A stretch of 64,000 nt of DNA from Tenacibaculum ovolyticum DSM 18103 (GTDB lineage Bacteria; Bacteroidota; Bacteroidia; Flavobacteriales; Flavobacteriaceae), in NCBI RefSeq assembly GCF_000430545.1, contig NZ_AUMF01000008.1:186001-250000 (forward strand). The letters run 5' to 3'. A program made the position numbers and the translations under genes. Positions 34,125 through 42,868 of the stretch are shown in pieces (the stretch's first letter is position 1; every line of letters begins with the position of its first letter). The notes under the pieces are model-generated. The model did not search any database. It saw only the letters and a program-made list of their open reading frames with translations, and was not told the origin of the DNA.

Positions 34125-36959
34125 ATGATAAAAAAAATTCTACTATTTACAACCGCAATACTCTTTATTGCTTGTAGTACAGAAAAAAAGGAGAAGACGA
34201 CTGCTCTTAATGTTCCTTTTGAAAAATTTGAACTAGAAAACGGACTTCAAGTTGTTTTACACACCGATAAATCTGATCCTGTTGTTGCCGTAGAACTAAT
34301 GGTTCACGTAGGTTCAGCAAGAGAAATTGAAGGAAGAACTGGTTTCGCTCATTTATTTGAACACTTATTATTTTTAGAATCTGAAAACCTTGGAAAAGGC
34401 GGGTTAGATAAAATGAGTGCAAGAATTGGTGGTTCTGGTGCTAACGGATCTACCTCTAGAGATAGAACGAATTATTTACAAACCGTACCAAACGATGCCT
34501 TAGAGAAAATGATTTGGGCAGAAGCTGACAAATTAGGTTGGTTTATAAACACAGTAACCGATCCTGTTTTAGCAAAAGAAAAGCAAGTCGTAAAAAACGA
34601 AAAAAGACAGAGTGTTGATAATCGCCCGTACGGTTTCAATCAACAAATTATCGATCGTAACTTATATCCAAAAGAGCATCCATACAATTGGCAAGTAATT
34701 GGTTCTTTAGAACATTTACAAAATGCAACTTTAGCTGATGTAAAAGCATTTTTTAAGAAATGGTATGTCCCTAACAATGCTACTTTAGTTTTATCAGGAG
34801 ATTTTGACACAGTCAAAGCAAAAGAATGGGTTCGTAAATACTTTAATGAAATTCCTAGAGGGGAAGAAATCACGCCTTTAGTTAAAAAACCAGGTAAAGT
34901 TGATGAATCAAAATCTTTATATTATGAAGATAATTTTGCAAGATTACCAATGTTAACATTTGCGTGGCCAACTGTAGCATTATATCATAAAGACTCATAT
35001 GCTTTAGATATCTTAACAGAATATTTATCTCAAGGAAAAAAAGCGCCCTTAAATACTGTTTTAGTTGATGATTTAAAATTGAGCTCTTCTACCAGCATGT
35101 GGAACTGGTCTTCTGAACTAGCTGGTCAAACTCAATTAGGTATTCGTGGATTTAATAATGTTGATTTAAATAAAATTAATGAAGGAATTACTACCGCTTT
35201 TAACAAATTTGAAACAGCAGGTATTTCTGACAAAGACTTAAACCGAATTAAAGCTGGACTAGAAACTAATTTTTACAATAGTTTATCTAGCGTACTTGGT
35301 AAAGGAACAAATTTAGCATCTTACAATACCTATGCAGGAGATCCTGGATTTATTAATAAAGAAATTGACTTAACTTTAAATGTAACTAAAGAAGATGTAA
35401 TGCGTGTTTACAACACCTACATTAAAGGCAAAAACTTTATCGCTACTAGCTTTGTTCCCAAAGGAATGAAAGAACTTGCTTTAAAAGGAGCTAAAGAAGC
35501 AACTATAAAAGAAGAAAAAATTGTTATTGGAGCTGAAGAGAAATTCGATGCTAAAACTGCTGCTGAATATACCAAAACTCCATCTAAAATAGAAAGAGCT
35601 ACCGAACCTGCCTATGGTAAGGCTCCTGCTTTAAGCGTACCAAATGTTTGGAATAATAAACTAGCAAACGGAATTAAAGTATACGGTATCGAAAACAGTG
35701 AAGTTCCTTTAGTTCGATTTAACTTAGTGCTAGACGGAGGTCAACTATTAGAAAAAATGGATAAATTAGGTGTTGCAAACTTAACTGCTCGCTTAATGAA
35801 TAGAGGAACTAAAAATAAAACAGTTGCTGAATTAGAAGAAGCTATTCAAGAGTTAGGAGCAGCGATTAACATATACTCTTCTAAAGAAAACATTACGATA
35901 AGTGGTACTACTTTAGCTAAAAACTATGCCAAAACAGTAGCATTAGTAGAAGAAATTTTATTAGAACCACGTTGGGATGCTACCGAATTTGAATTAATCA
36001 AAAAATCGGTAATTGGTAATTTACGTCAGCAAGAAGCAAGCCCTACAACGGTAACAAGAAATGTGTACAATGGGTTAATTTATGGTAAAGATAATATTCG
36101 ATCTAAAAACACCTTAGGTACCATTACATCTGTCGAAAAAATATCTTTAGATGATTTAAAAACATACTATTCTAATTACATGTCTCCATCAGTTGCAAAA
36201 ATGCATATCGTAGGAGATATTACTAAAGAAAAAGCGTTAGCCTCTTTAACGAACTTAACAACTAAATGGGCTGCTAAAGAAGTAACTATTCCAGTTTTTA
36301 AAACTCCAGAAGCTCCTAGTAAGCCAACAATCTATTTTTACGATGTACCTAAAGCAAAACAATCTGTAATTAGTTTTGGTGCACCTGCGTTGGCGGCAAC
36401 AGATAAAGATTTTTATGCAGCAACGGTAATGAATTACATTCTTGGTGGTGGTGGTTTTGCTTCTCAATTAACGCAAGAATTAAGAGAAGGAAAAGGATAT
36501 ACTTATGGTATTGGTTCTCGTTTTACCGGTACAAAATCGAAAGGTACTTTTACTATTTCTAGTAGAGTTAGAACCAACGTTACGTTAGAATCTGCTCAAT
36601 TAGTAAAAGATATTATTACAAATTACCCTATCAATTACGCTGAAAAAGACTTAGCAACTACCAAAGGCTTTTTAATTAAAAGTAATGCAAGACGCTTTGA
36701 AACTATGGGCGCTAAATTAAATATGTTAGAAAACATTAGTACTTACAATTTAAATGCCGACTATGTTAAAGACAGAGAGAAAATTGTAAATGAAATGACG
36801 ATTGAAAAAGTACAAGAATTAGCGAAGAAATATGTGAATCCTAATAAAATGATTTGGTTATTTGTTGGTGATGCAGAAACGCAATTAGATCGTTTAAATG
36901 AATTAGGCTTCGGAAAACCTGTTTTATTGAACAATACCAAAGAAAAAATTAAACTTTAA
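34125..36959 (+). CDS. M16 family metallopeptidase lipoprotein, two-unit
   Basis: The 944-residue protein has a lipoprotein signal (MIKKILLFTTAILFIAC, C17). The N-terminal M16 unit carries the inverted zinc motif HLFEH (H76, E79, H80), with the third-ligand region VVKNEKRQSVDN downstream. A second M16 unit begins near residue 500 (NVWNNKLANGIKVYGIENSEVPLVRFNLVL) and lacks the HxxEH, as in other two-unit M16 proteases. The pair should form a clam-shell that degrades peptides, anchored in the periplasm. It is monocistronic, followed by a terminator at 36996-37030. Confidence 0.93.
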   Translation: MIKKILLFTTAILFIACSTEKKEKTTALNVPFEKFELENGLQVVLHTDKSDPVVAVELMVHVGSAREIEGRTGFAHLFEHLLFLESENLGKGGLDKMSARIGGSGANGSTSRDRTNYLQTVPNDALEKMIWAEADKLGWFINTVTDPVLAKEKQVVKNEKRQSVDNRPYGFNQQIIDRNLYPKEHPYNWQVIGSLEHLQNATLADVKAFFKKWYVPNNATLVLSGDFDTVKAKEWVRKYFNEIPRGEEITPLVKKPGKVDESKSLYYEDNFARLPMLTFAWPTVALYHKDSYALDILTEYLSQGKKAPLNTVLVDDLKLSSSTSMWNWSSELAGQTQLGIRGFNNVDLNKINEGITTAFNKFETAGISDKDLNRIKAGLETNFYNSLSSVLGKGTNLASYNTYAGDPGFINKEIDLTLNVTKEDVMRVYNTYIKGKNFIATSFVPKGMKELALKGAKEATIKEEKIVIGAEEKFDAKTAAEYTKTPSKIERATEPAYGKAPALSVPNVWNNKLANGIKVYGIENSEVPLVRFNLVLDGGQLLEKMDKLGVANLTARLMNRGTKNKTVAELEEAIQELGAAINIYSSKENITISGTTLAKNYAKTVALVEEILLEPRWDATEFELIKKSVIGNLRQQEASPTTVTRNVYNGLIYGKDNIRSKNTLGTITSVEKISLDDLKTYYSNYMSPSVAKMHIVGDITKEKALASLTNLTTKWAAKEVTIPVFKTPEAPSKPTIYFYDVPKAKQSVISFGAPALAATDKDFYAATVMNYILGGGGFASQLTQELREGKGYTYGIGSRFTGTKSKGTFTISSRVRTNVTLESAQLVKDIITNYPINYAEKDLATTKGFLIKSNARRFETMGAKLNMLENISTYNLNADYVKDREKIVNEMTIEKVQELAKKYVNPNKMIWLFVGDAETQLDRLNELGFGKPVLLNNTKEKIKL

Positions 36960-36995
36960 TTGTATTTTAAATACATCAATAATCGTTAAATTATC

Positions 36996-37030
36996 AAAAA
37001 AAAGCAGCCTCATTTGAGGTTGCTTTTTTG
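36996..37030 (+). terminator. Terminator after the M16 peptidase gene
   Basis: Arms 36996-37012 and 37015-37029 pair around TT with one mismatch or wobble pair, followed by a T-run. Confidence 0.85.
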
Positions 37031-37051
37031 TTTGATTCAATTATTTTCTAG

Positions 37052-37059
37052 TAGTTTTG
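37052..37059 (+). promoter_or_regulatory. Promoter -7 box (TAGTTTTG) of the glutaminase gene
   Basis: Exact TAnnTTTG match, 36 bp upstream of ATG 37096. A TTACAA-TT-TTGTAA inverted repeat follows at 37064-37077 and could be an operator. Confidence 0.45.
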
Positions 37060-37095
37060 TTATTTACAATTTTGTAATAAAGTGAATTAGAAAAA

Positions 37096-38010
37096 ATGGA
37101 TTATCAAAAAATAATACAAGAGGTGTTTTCAGGAGTTAATAAAATAGAAAGTAAAGGTAAACTTGCTTCCTATATTCCTGAGTTAGCGAATTTAGATCCT
37201 AATAAGTTTGGGGTTCATATTTCTACAACCTCTTCTTTAAAACACGGGATAGGTGATTTTAAAGAAAAATTCTCTATTCAAAGTATCGCTAAAGTTTTAT
37301 CACTTTGCTTAGCTTACAAAACATTTGAAGGTAATATATGGGAACGTCTTGGGGTTGAACCTTCAGGTACTGCCTTTAATTCACTTGTACAATTAGAGAA
37401 TGACAATGGAATACCAAGAAATCCTTTTATAAATTCTGGAGCTATGGTCATTTCAGATATCCTTGTCAGTAATTTAAAGAACCCTAAAGAAGATTTACTT
37501 GCCTTTATTAGAAGTCTTTCAGGTAATAACGACATTAATTACTCTGCGAAAATAGCTGCTTCTGAAAAATCGGTAGGTTACAGAAATGTAGCGCTATGTA
37601 ATTTTATTAAGTCTTTTGGCAACATAAAAAACGAACCGAGTAAAGTGCTCGATTTTTATTTTGATTTATGTTCTTTAGAATTAAGTTGCGAACATCTTTC
37701 TGACTTGTTTTTATTTTTAGCCAACAATGGTAAAGCACCTCATAACAACAAACAAATATTAACAATAGGGCAATCGAAAAGGATTAATGCATTAATGCAA
37801 ACTTGTGGTTTTTATGATGAGTCTGGTGAATTTGCTTTTAAAGTAGGCTTAGCGGGTAAAAGTGGCGTTGGTGGTGGTATTATTGCCATACTACCAAACC
37901 AATATAGTATTGCCGTTTGGAGCCCTAAATTAAATGAAAAAGGAAATTCTTATAAAGGAATGAATTTTTTAGAGAACTTTACTACGTTATCGGAGCAGTC
38001 TATTTTTTAG
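37096..38010 (+). CDS. glsA: Glutaminase (serine-dependent, GlsA type)
   Basis: The 304-residue enzyme hydrolyses glutamine to glutamate and ammonia in the cytoplasm. It has the family length, and the catalytic pair Ser-x-x-Lys is at S63/K66 in FSIQSIAKVLSL. RNPFINSGAMVISDIL and AGKSGVGGGIIAILP are strongly conserved signature blocks. It stands alone between an M16 peptidase gene and the methyltransferase island. There is no obvious terminator before the island, only a 153-bp AT-rich gap. Confidence 0.94.
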   Translation: MDYQKIIQEVFSGVNKIESKGKLASYIPELANLDPNKFGVHISTTSSLKHGIGDFKEKFSIQSIAKVLSLCLAYKTFEGNIWERLGVEPSGTAFNSLVQLENDNGIPRNPFINSGAMVISDILVSNLKNPKEDLLAFIRSLSGNNDINYSAKIAASEKSVGYRNVALCNFIKSFGNIKNEPSKVLDFYFDLCSLELSCEHLSDLFLFLANNGKAPHNNKQILTIGQSKRINALMQTCGFYDESGEFAFKVGLAGKSGVGGGIIAILPNQYSIAVWSPKLNEKGNSYKGMNFLENFTTLSEQSIF

Positions 38011-38124
38011 TTTGGTTTTAAACTTTTTTCAAGCCCCTATGTTTTGTTATAAAAATTTAATTTCATAAGTTTTTAAGCGTAACTTATAATAATTAAAAAA
38101 ATATTTTTTAATTATTATACTCCA

Positions 38125-38146
38125 TATTTTTGGACTATTTTTGTCC
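38125..38146 (+). promoter_or_regulatory. Methyltransferase promoter with candidate autoregulatory operator
   Basis: Two TATTTTTG -7 boxes lie at 38125-38132 and 38136-38143. The second is embedded in the inverted repeat GGAC (38132-38135), N7, GTCC (38143-38146). An operator over the -7 box would fit repression by the N-terminal helix-turn-helix of the methyltransferase encoded 18 bp downstream. Confidence 0.45.
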
Positions 38147-38163
38147 TAAACTAAAGATGACAG

Positions 38164-39639
38164 ATGACAGATACTTTTGGAGAATATATTAAACAACGTA
38201 GAACTGAACTTGGATTTACGTTAAAAAAAGTAGCTTCTCACTTAGATATTGACACTTCTACACTTGGAAAAATAGAACGAGAAGAACGAAATTTATCAGA
38301 AAACCTACTGAGTCCTCTTTCTGAAATACTTGAAACTGAACAAAAAAAAATCCTTAATCAGTATTATTCTTCAAAAGTGACTCAAGAAATAAAGGACTAT
38401 CCCCATTATAAAGATGTACTTAATATTGTTGAAGAACAATTAAAGTTACATTATGCAAATACTAAACAAAAACAAAATTGGACTGAAATGGAGTTCTCTA
38501 ATCCTAAAGCAAAGATTAGAGTTGCAACAATGTTTTCTGGAATTGGAGCAATAGAATATTCTTTTAAAAGACTTAAATTAGATTCCGAAATTATATTTGC
38601 AAGTGATATTGATAAATTTGCCAAACAAAGTTATTTCACTAACTATAAAATAGAAGAAGAAAATTGGTATGATGATGTTCAAAAAATTAACGGAAAAAAA
38701 TACAAAGGTAAAGTTGATTTATTAGTTGGAGGCAGCCCATGTCAATCATTTTCAATGGTTGGAAAAAGAAAAGGTTTTAAAGATACTAGAGGTACTCTTT
38801 TCTATGAATTCGCTAGAGTTGTAAAAGAAAGTCAGCCTAAAATTTTTATTTTTGAAAATGTTAAAGGTTTAATTAATCATGATAGCGGAAATACATTTGA
38901 AACAATAAAAGCTACATTTGATGAGCTAGGATATAAATATTTTTATCAAGTTTTAAACTCTAAAAACTATGGAGTTCCACAGCATAGAGAACGAATTTTT
39001 GTGATTGGATTCAAAGACAAGAAAGTGAAATTTGAGTTTCCAAAACCAATTAAATTAGAATATAAAATGCAAGATTTTCTTGAAGATTATACTGATAGTA
39101 AATATTATCTAAAAGAAAAAGGAGTTAAATTCGTAACCAGCTCAAAAAACAGAAAAAAAAGATATACTCAGATAAATGGTGATATTGCAATTTGCCAAAA
39201 AGCCAATCAACAATTTAATTGGCATGGAGATTTCATTTTTGAAAGTCAAGAAAACCCTGAATTTAACGAACTAATTTTTGATGTAAACGAAGTAGAAGAA
39301 AAATACTACCTTCTTGAAAAAACAAAAAAATATGTTTTAACTGAGGGCACTAAAAATTTTAAAACATCTATTAAAACAGATTTAGAAGTTGCTAGGCCTT
39401 TATTACAATCAATGCATAAAATGCATAGAGCTGGCGTTGATAATTATGTAACTCACAACAAAGGTAGAATACGGAAACTTACACCTAAGGAATGCCTGAG
39501 ATTAATGGGATTTAGAGACGATTTTAAACAAGAAGTCAGTGATACACAAATGTACAGACAAGCAGGAAATAGTATTGTAGTTGATGTTCTAATTGCCATA
39601 TTAAAACAAATGGATATAACCAAATTTGCAAAAAAATAA
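38164..39639 (+). CDS. DNA (cytosine-5) methyltransferase with N-terminal XRE-type HTH
   Basis: The 491-residue fusion has an XRE-type helix-turn-helix at about 4-60 (FGEYIKQRRTELGFTLKKVA, LGKIEREERN), then a complete m5C methyltransferase. Motif I is FSGIGAIEYSF (124-134), motif IV GGSPCQSF (catalytic C193), motif VI FENV (230-233), motif VIII QHRERIF (273-279), motif IX LTPKECLRLMGF, and motif X RQAGNSIVVDVL. The target-recognition region lies at about 290-440; its sequence specificity cannot be read. An HTH fused to an m5C enzyme usually represses its own gene. It is followed 6 bp later by an HNH nuclease gene, forming a restriction-modification operon. Confidence 0.93.
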   Translation: MTDTFGEYIKQRRTELGFTLKKVASHLDIDTSTLGKIEREERNLSENLLSPLSEILETEQKKILNQYYSSKVTQEIKDYPHYKDVLNIVEEQLKLHYANTKQKQNWTEMEFSNPKAKIRVATMFSGIGAIEYSFKRLKLDSEIIFASDIDKFAKQSYFTNYKIEEENWYDDVQKINGKKYKGKVDLLVGGSPCQSFSMVGKRKGFKDTRGTLFYEFARVVKESQPKIFIFENVKGLINHDSGNTFETIKATFDELGYKYFYQVLNSKNYGVPQHRERIFVIGFKDKKVKFEFPKPIKLEYKMQDFLEDYTDSKYYLKEKGVKFVTSSKNRKKRYTQINGDIAICQKANQQFNWHGDFIFESQENPEFNELIFDVNEVEEKYYLLEKTKKYVLTEGTKNFKTSIKTDLEVARPLLQSMHKMHRAGVDNYVTHNKGRIRKLTPKECLRLMGFRDDFKQEVSDTQMYRQAGNSIVVDVLIAILKQMDITKFAKK

Positions 39640-39645
39640 CAATGT

Positions 39646-40737
39646 ATGGCTGACCCAATATGTAGATGGCGGAATCCAAAAATAGACACTGTCGTTTATT
39701 TAATAAACCTTTTACCTAAAAATGAAATGCCTAAAAATGAGGCAAGAAAATTAGTAAATGAAAAGTTTGGAGGGAATTTCTTTCATACACCTTACCAATT
39801 AGCCTGTCAGTTAGGCTTGTATCATGAAAATGACAATTCTTTTTTTCCAAAATTTAAACATACACCTACCACAGGAGAAGTCAAAGCCTACTTATCTAAT
39901 TGGATAAAACATTATTGCGTTCCAAATCCTTATACAAAAAAAGGTTTTGAAAATCTAATACCTTTTTCTATCCACAGTATTCTTTGTGAAAAACTTTTTA
40001 ACACACAACAAATAATTAATTGGGAAGAAATTGAAATTAATTTGTTTGGAGAGAAAATTGGAAATTTTGATATACTAAAGAACTCAATTAACGAACATTC
40101 TAATGTTATTCAAATTATTGATAAAATTGTCTCACTAAAAAATGATACTACTTACCTAGACTTAGAGCATTACACAGAAGTAGATATTAGTATAGATAGA
40201 AATAACAAAGAATATTTTTTCGATTTATTTCCTGAACCAAACAAAATTAGCAAAGAATTAAATAATTGGATAGATCTACAAAATTTTGAAATAAATCAAG
40301 ATGAAGCGAATTTATTAAGTGAAATTGATAATACCAATAACTTATCACAAACGGAAAAATCCCAATTAGTAAAATCAAGGATAGGCCAAGGAGTTTTTAG
40401 GAGAAATTTAATTTCGGATTGTAATTTTTGTCCGATCACTGGTGTAAATGATAGTCAATTTTTAATAGCGAGTCATATTAAACCTTGGCGTAATTCAAAT
40501 AATAACGAAAGATTAAATAAAAAAAACGGCCTTTTACTAACTCCAACTTATGATAAATTATTTGACAAAGGATATATTTCCTTTAATGAAAATAAAAACA
40601 TAATCGTATCTACTAAAATATCACAAATTAATTGCGAAAGATTAAATATTGTTGATGGACTCAATATTCCATTGCTTCCTATTGATGGTAGAGAAATATT
40701 CTTAGAATATCATAGGGATATAGTACTTAAAAGATAA
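39646..40737 (+). CDS. HNH restriction endonuclease, first of two
   Basis: The 363-residue protein has a unique N-terminal part (about 1-240) starting MADPICRWRNPKIDTVVYLI, likely for target recognition or dimerisation. The C-terminal HNH_2-type domain includes CNFCPITG (259-266), SHIKPW (276-281, catalytic His277) and KNGLLLTPTYDKLFDKGYISF (about 293-313). It sits 6 bp after the methyltransferase gene, so I infer it is the cognate type II nuclease. It shares the same nuclease fold and nearly the same core residues with the next gene, although the N-terminal halves look unrelated. Confidence 0.85.
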   Translation: MADPICRWRNPKIDTVVYLINLLPKNEMPKNEARKLVNEKFGGNFFHTPYQLACQLGLYHENDNSFFPKFKHTPTTGEVKAYLSNWIKHYCVPNPYTKKGFENLIPFSIHSILCEKLFNTQQIINWEEIEINLFGEKIGNFDILKNSINEHSNVIQIIDKIVSLKNDTTYLDLEHYTEVDISIDRNNKEYFFDLFPEPNKISKELNNWIDLQNFEINQDEANLLSEIDNTNNLSQTEKSQLVKSRIGQGVFRRNLISDCNFCPITGVNDSQFLIASHIKPWRNSNNNERLNKKNGLLLTPTYDKLFDKGYISFNENKNIIVSTKISQINCERLNIVDGLNIPLLPIDGREIFLEYHRDIVLKR

Positions 40738-40746
40738 AAGAAATAA

Positions 40747-41871
40747 ATGGATAATCTACAAAAAATTAAAATTGAAGGAGAAGAATATTATATCATAGAT
40801 TCTATTCAAGATTTCAGAGCAGAAGATAGCTTTATTCACAGGAGAAATAAACTAGCCCAATTTAAAGGTAACGGCGAATCAAAAAAACACGTTGGAACTT
40901 ATAGTGGAGAGAAGGGAGAAAGAATGTCTAATTTTTTCAACTATTCAAATTGGGGTTTAGAGCACTTTGATAAAAATAAAAAGCGAAAAACTTTTGGTAG
41001 TGCAAAAGAAAGTGGAGCACTAATTAGTGAAAATAAATGCTTCTTTAGTAAATCTAATTTTCTAAAATATTTGAATGATGCTAAGACTGAATACTATGCG
41101 CAAGAACAACACTACCATAATAATATAAATGAATACTACAATGAAAGATTAGAAGAAGTAAATAATCTTGAAACTAATCAAGTCTTTTTCAGTATTTATG
41201 ATGCATCTGATAATCTTTTACAAAAACAAAATAGAGGTTATATTCGTTCTGATGATTCTATTTGGAAAGTGTGGAGAGAATTAATTTTACCAAGTATTAG
41301 TTATTTATCTATTCTAAAATTAGTTCCTGTTCATGATGTAAACTCAGAACCATTATTCTACTTCCGAATTTTATTAGATTATCAATTTAGGTCATTTGTA
41401 CATCCAAAATCTTTAGAAGCTGAACAGGCTGTAAAACAAGAGGATATTCAAGTAGATACCGCAAAAAAAAGAACTTATAGAAAAGGTGCTGAAAAATATA
41501 GACGTGAGGTTATTAATCACATGCCTCAATGCCCATTTACAAAAATAACAGACGAACGCCTATTAATTGCAAGTCATATAAAGCCTTATAGTACTTGCAT
41601 TAAAAATAATGAAAATGATCAGGCTTTAGATTACTTGAATGGATTAGCATTATCACCAACTTATGATAAATTATTTGACCAAGGATATATCACTTTTACT
41701 GATAATGGAGAATTGGTTTGCGGAACTCAATTAAGTTCTTATACATGGGAAAAATTAAAGATTAACCCCAATGCTAAAAACAAAATGAGAATATTTCCAG
41801 AGGATAGAGAAGCGTATTTAGATTACCACAGAAACAATGTCTTTCAAGATGATATAAATGACTTGATATAA
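40747..41871 (+). CDS. HNH restriction endonuclease, second of two
   Basis: The 374-residue protein has a different N-terminal half (about 1-240, IKIEGEEYYIIDSIQDFRAEDSF, FKGNGESKKHVGTYSGEKG) with no recognised domain. It joins an HNH_2-type domain: CPFTKITDERLLIASHIKPY (262-281) and LNGLALSPTYDKLFDQGYITF (about 297-317). SHIKP falls at residue 276 in both nucleases. It is 9 bp after the first nuclease, so the three genes form one operon. It may be a second subunit, a nuclease of different specificity using the same methylation, or an anti-phage add-on. Confidence 0.82.
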   Translation: MDNLQKIKIEGEEYYIIDSIQDFRAEDSFIHRRNKLAQFKGNGESKKHVGTYSGEKGERMSNFFNYSNWGLEHFDKNKKRKTFGSAKESGALISENKCFFSKSNFLKYLNDAKTEYYAQEQHYHNNINEYYNERLEEVNNLETNQVFFSIYDASDNLLQKQNRGYIRSDDSIWKVWRELILPSISYLSILKLVPVHDVNSEPLFYFRILLDYQFRSFVHPKSLEAEQAVKQEDIQVDTAKKRTYRKGAEKYRREVINHMPQCPFTKITDERLLIASHIKPYSTCIKNNENDQALDYLNGLALSPTYDKLFDQGYITFTDNGELVCGTQLSSYTWEKLKINPNAKNKMRIFPEDREAYLDYHRNNVFQDDINDLI

Positions 41872-41953
41872 ATCATATAGCAACTCTTCTACTCAACAAT
41901 TGAATACAATTATTTTTTTTACTTTAGCTGTATCAAAATAACATAAATTAATT

Positions 41954-42775
41954 ATGAAGAAAATTAAAAAATTAGCTAGTTTATTATGTTTAACCTTAAT
42001 GGTTATTTCATGTAGTAAAAACAATGAAGAAATTCAAGGTAAATTAATTGAAAAAAAATCAATTAGTGCTAAATGGGAAATTAGCAATAGTAATTACAAA
42101 TCTCTTGAATTTAATAAAGACGGTAATTATATTATTGTAAAAAGTAGTACTCAGGGAAAAAACACCTTATCAAAAAACAATGACGGCGTTCTTTTTGGAG
42201 AATATACCATTGTTGACGAGACTACAATAAACCTTATTGGCTTTGGAAAAATTTTAATTTCTAGTATTAATGATACTGAAATGAATTTCACAATCGTAGA
42301 CGACAAAACAGCTACCAGTATTGAGGTAAGCTCAACAAAAATTCTTAAAATTGATAGCTCTACTAGTACAGACTTATTATGTAGAACATGGAAAATGGTA
42401 GAAGTTGATAACGAAAATGTAAAAGGTACGGAATACGAACTTACAGTTATTTTCTCTCAAGCAGGAACCTATTTCGTAGAATTACAAAACCCTACAGAAG
42501 AAGTTAATGGTGGTTTAGCAGAATGGAAGTGGAAAGACGCATCTGAAAACACAATGTGTTATTCATGGGATGGAGAACCTACTTGTACTGAAGAAGATGG
42601 ATTAGTATCGATAACAAACTTAACAGAAAATAATTTAACAATAGTTGAAACAAAATACGGAGAGACTAATGAATATAAATTAGAGGTTGTAACCGATAAT
42701 ACTAGCGCTAAAACTCACCAAAATAACAGCACTAAGAATATTAACCTTAAAAAAGGAATCTTTAAAAATAATTAA
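41954..42775 (+). CDS. Lipocalin-like surface lipoprotein
   Basis: The 273-residue protein has a lipoprotein signal with C20 (MKKIKKLASLLCLTLMVISC) followed by SKNNEE. An acidic run just after the lipidated Cys resembles the lipoprotein export signal seen in Bacteroidota, so it may be surface-exposed. Two similar stretches, KWEISNSNYKSLEFNKDGNYIIV and TWKMVEVDNENVKGTEYELTVIF, suggest two lipocalin-like barrels. Function is unknown. It lies 82 bp after the restriction-modification genes but has its own terminator at 42801-42835, and need not belong to that island. Confidence 0.75.
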   Translation: MKKIKKLASLLCLTLMVISCSKNNEEIQGKLIEKKSISAKWEISNSNYKSLEFNKDGNYIIVKSSTQGKNTLSKNNDGVLFGEYTIVDETTINLIGFGKILISSINDTEMNFTIVDDKTATSIEVSSTKILKIDSSTSTDLLCRTWKMVEVDNENVKGTEYELTVIFSQAGTYFVELQNPTEEVNGGLAEWKWKDASENTMCYSWDGEPTCTEEDGLVSITNLTENNLTIVETKYGETNEYKLEVVTDNTSAKTHQNNSTKNINLKKGIFKNN

Positions 42776-42800
42776 TAAATACTTAAACAATACTTATTCA

Positions 42801-42833
42801 AAAAACCACCTCTAATGAGGTGGTTTTTATTTT
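42801..42833 (+). terminator. Terminator after the lipocalin-like lipoprotein gene
   Basis: The arms AAAAACCACCTC (42801-42812) and its complement (42817-42828) with loop TAAT are followed by a T-rich run. The -7 box of the next gene starts at 42834. Confidence 0.85.
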
Positions 42834-42841
42834 TAACTTTG
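42834..42841 (+). promoter_or_regulatory. Promoter -7 box (TAACTTTG) of the chromate-transporter-like gene
   Basis: Exact TAnnTTTG match, 27 bp before ATG 42869. Confidence 0.45.
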
Positions 42842-42868
42842 TATCTCAAAAAAATTAGATAACTTATA

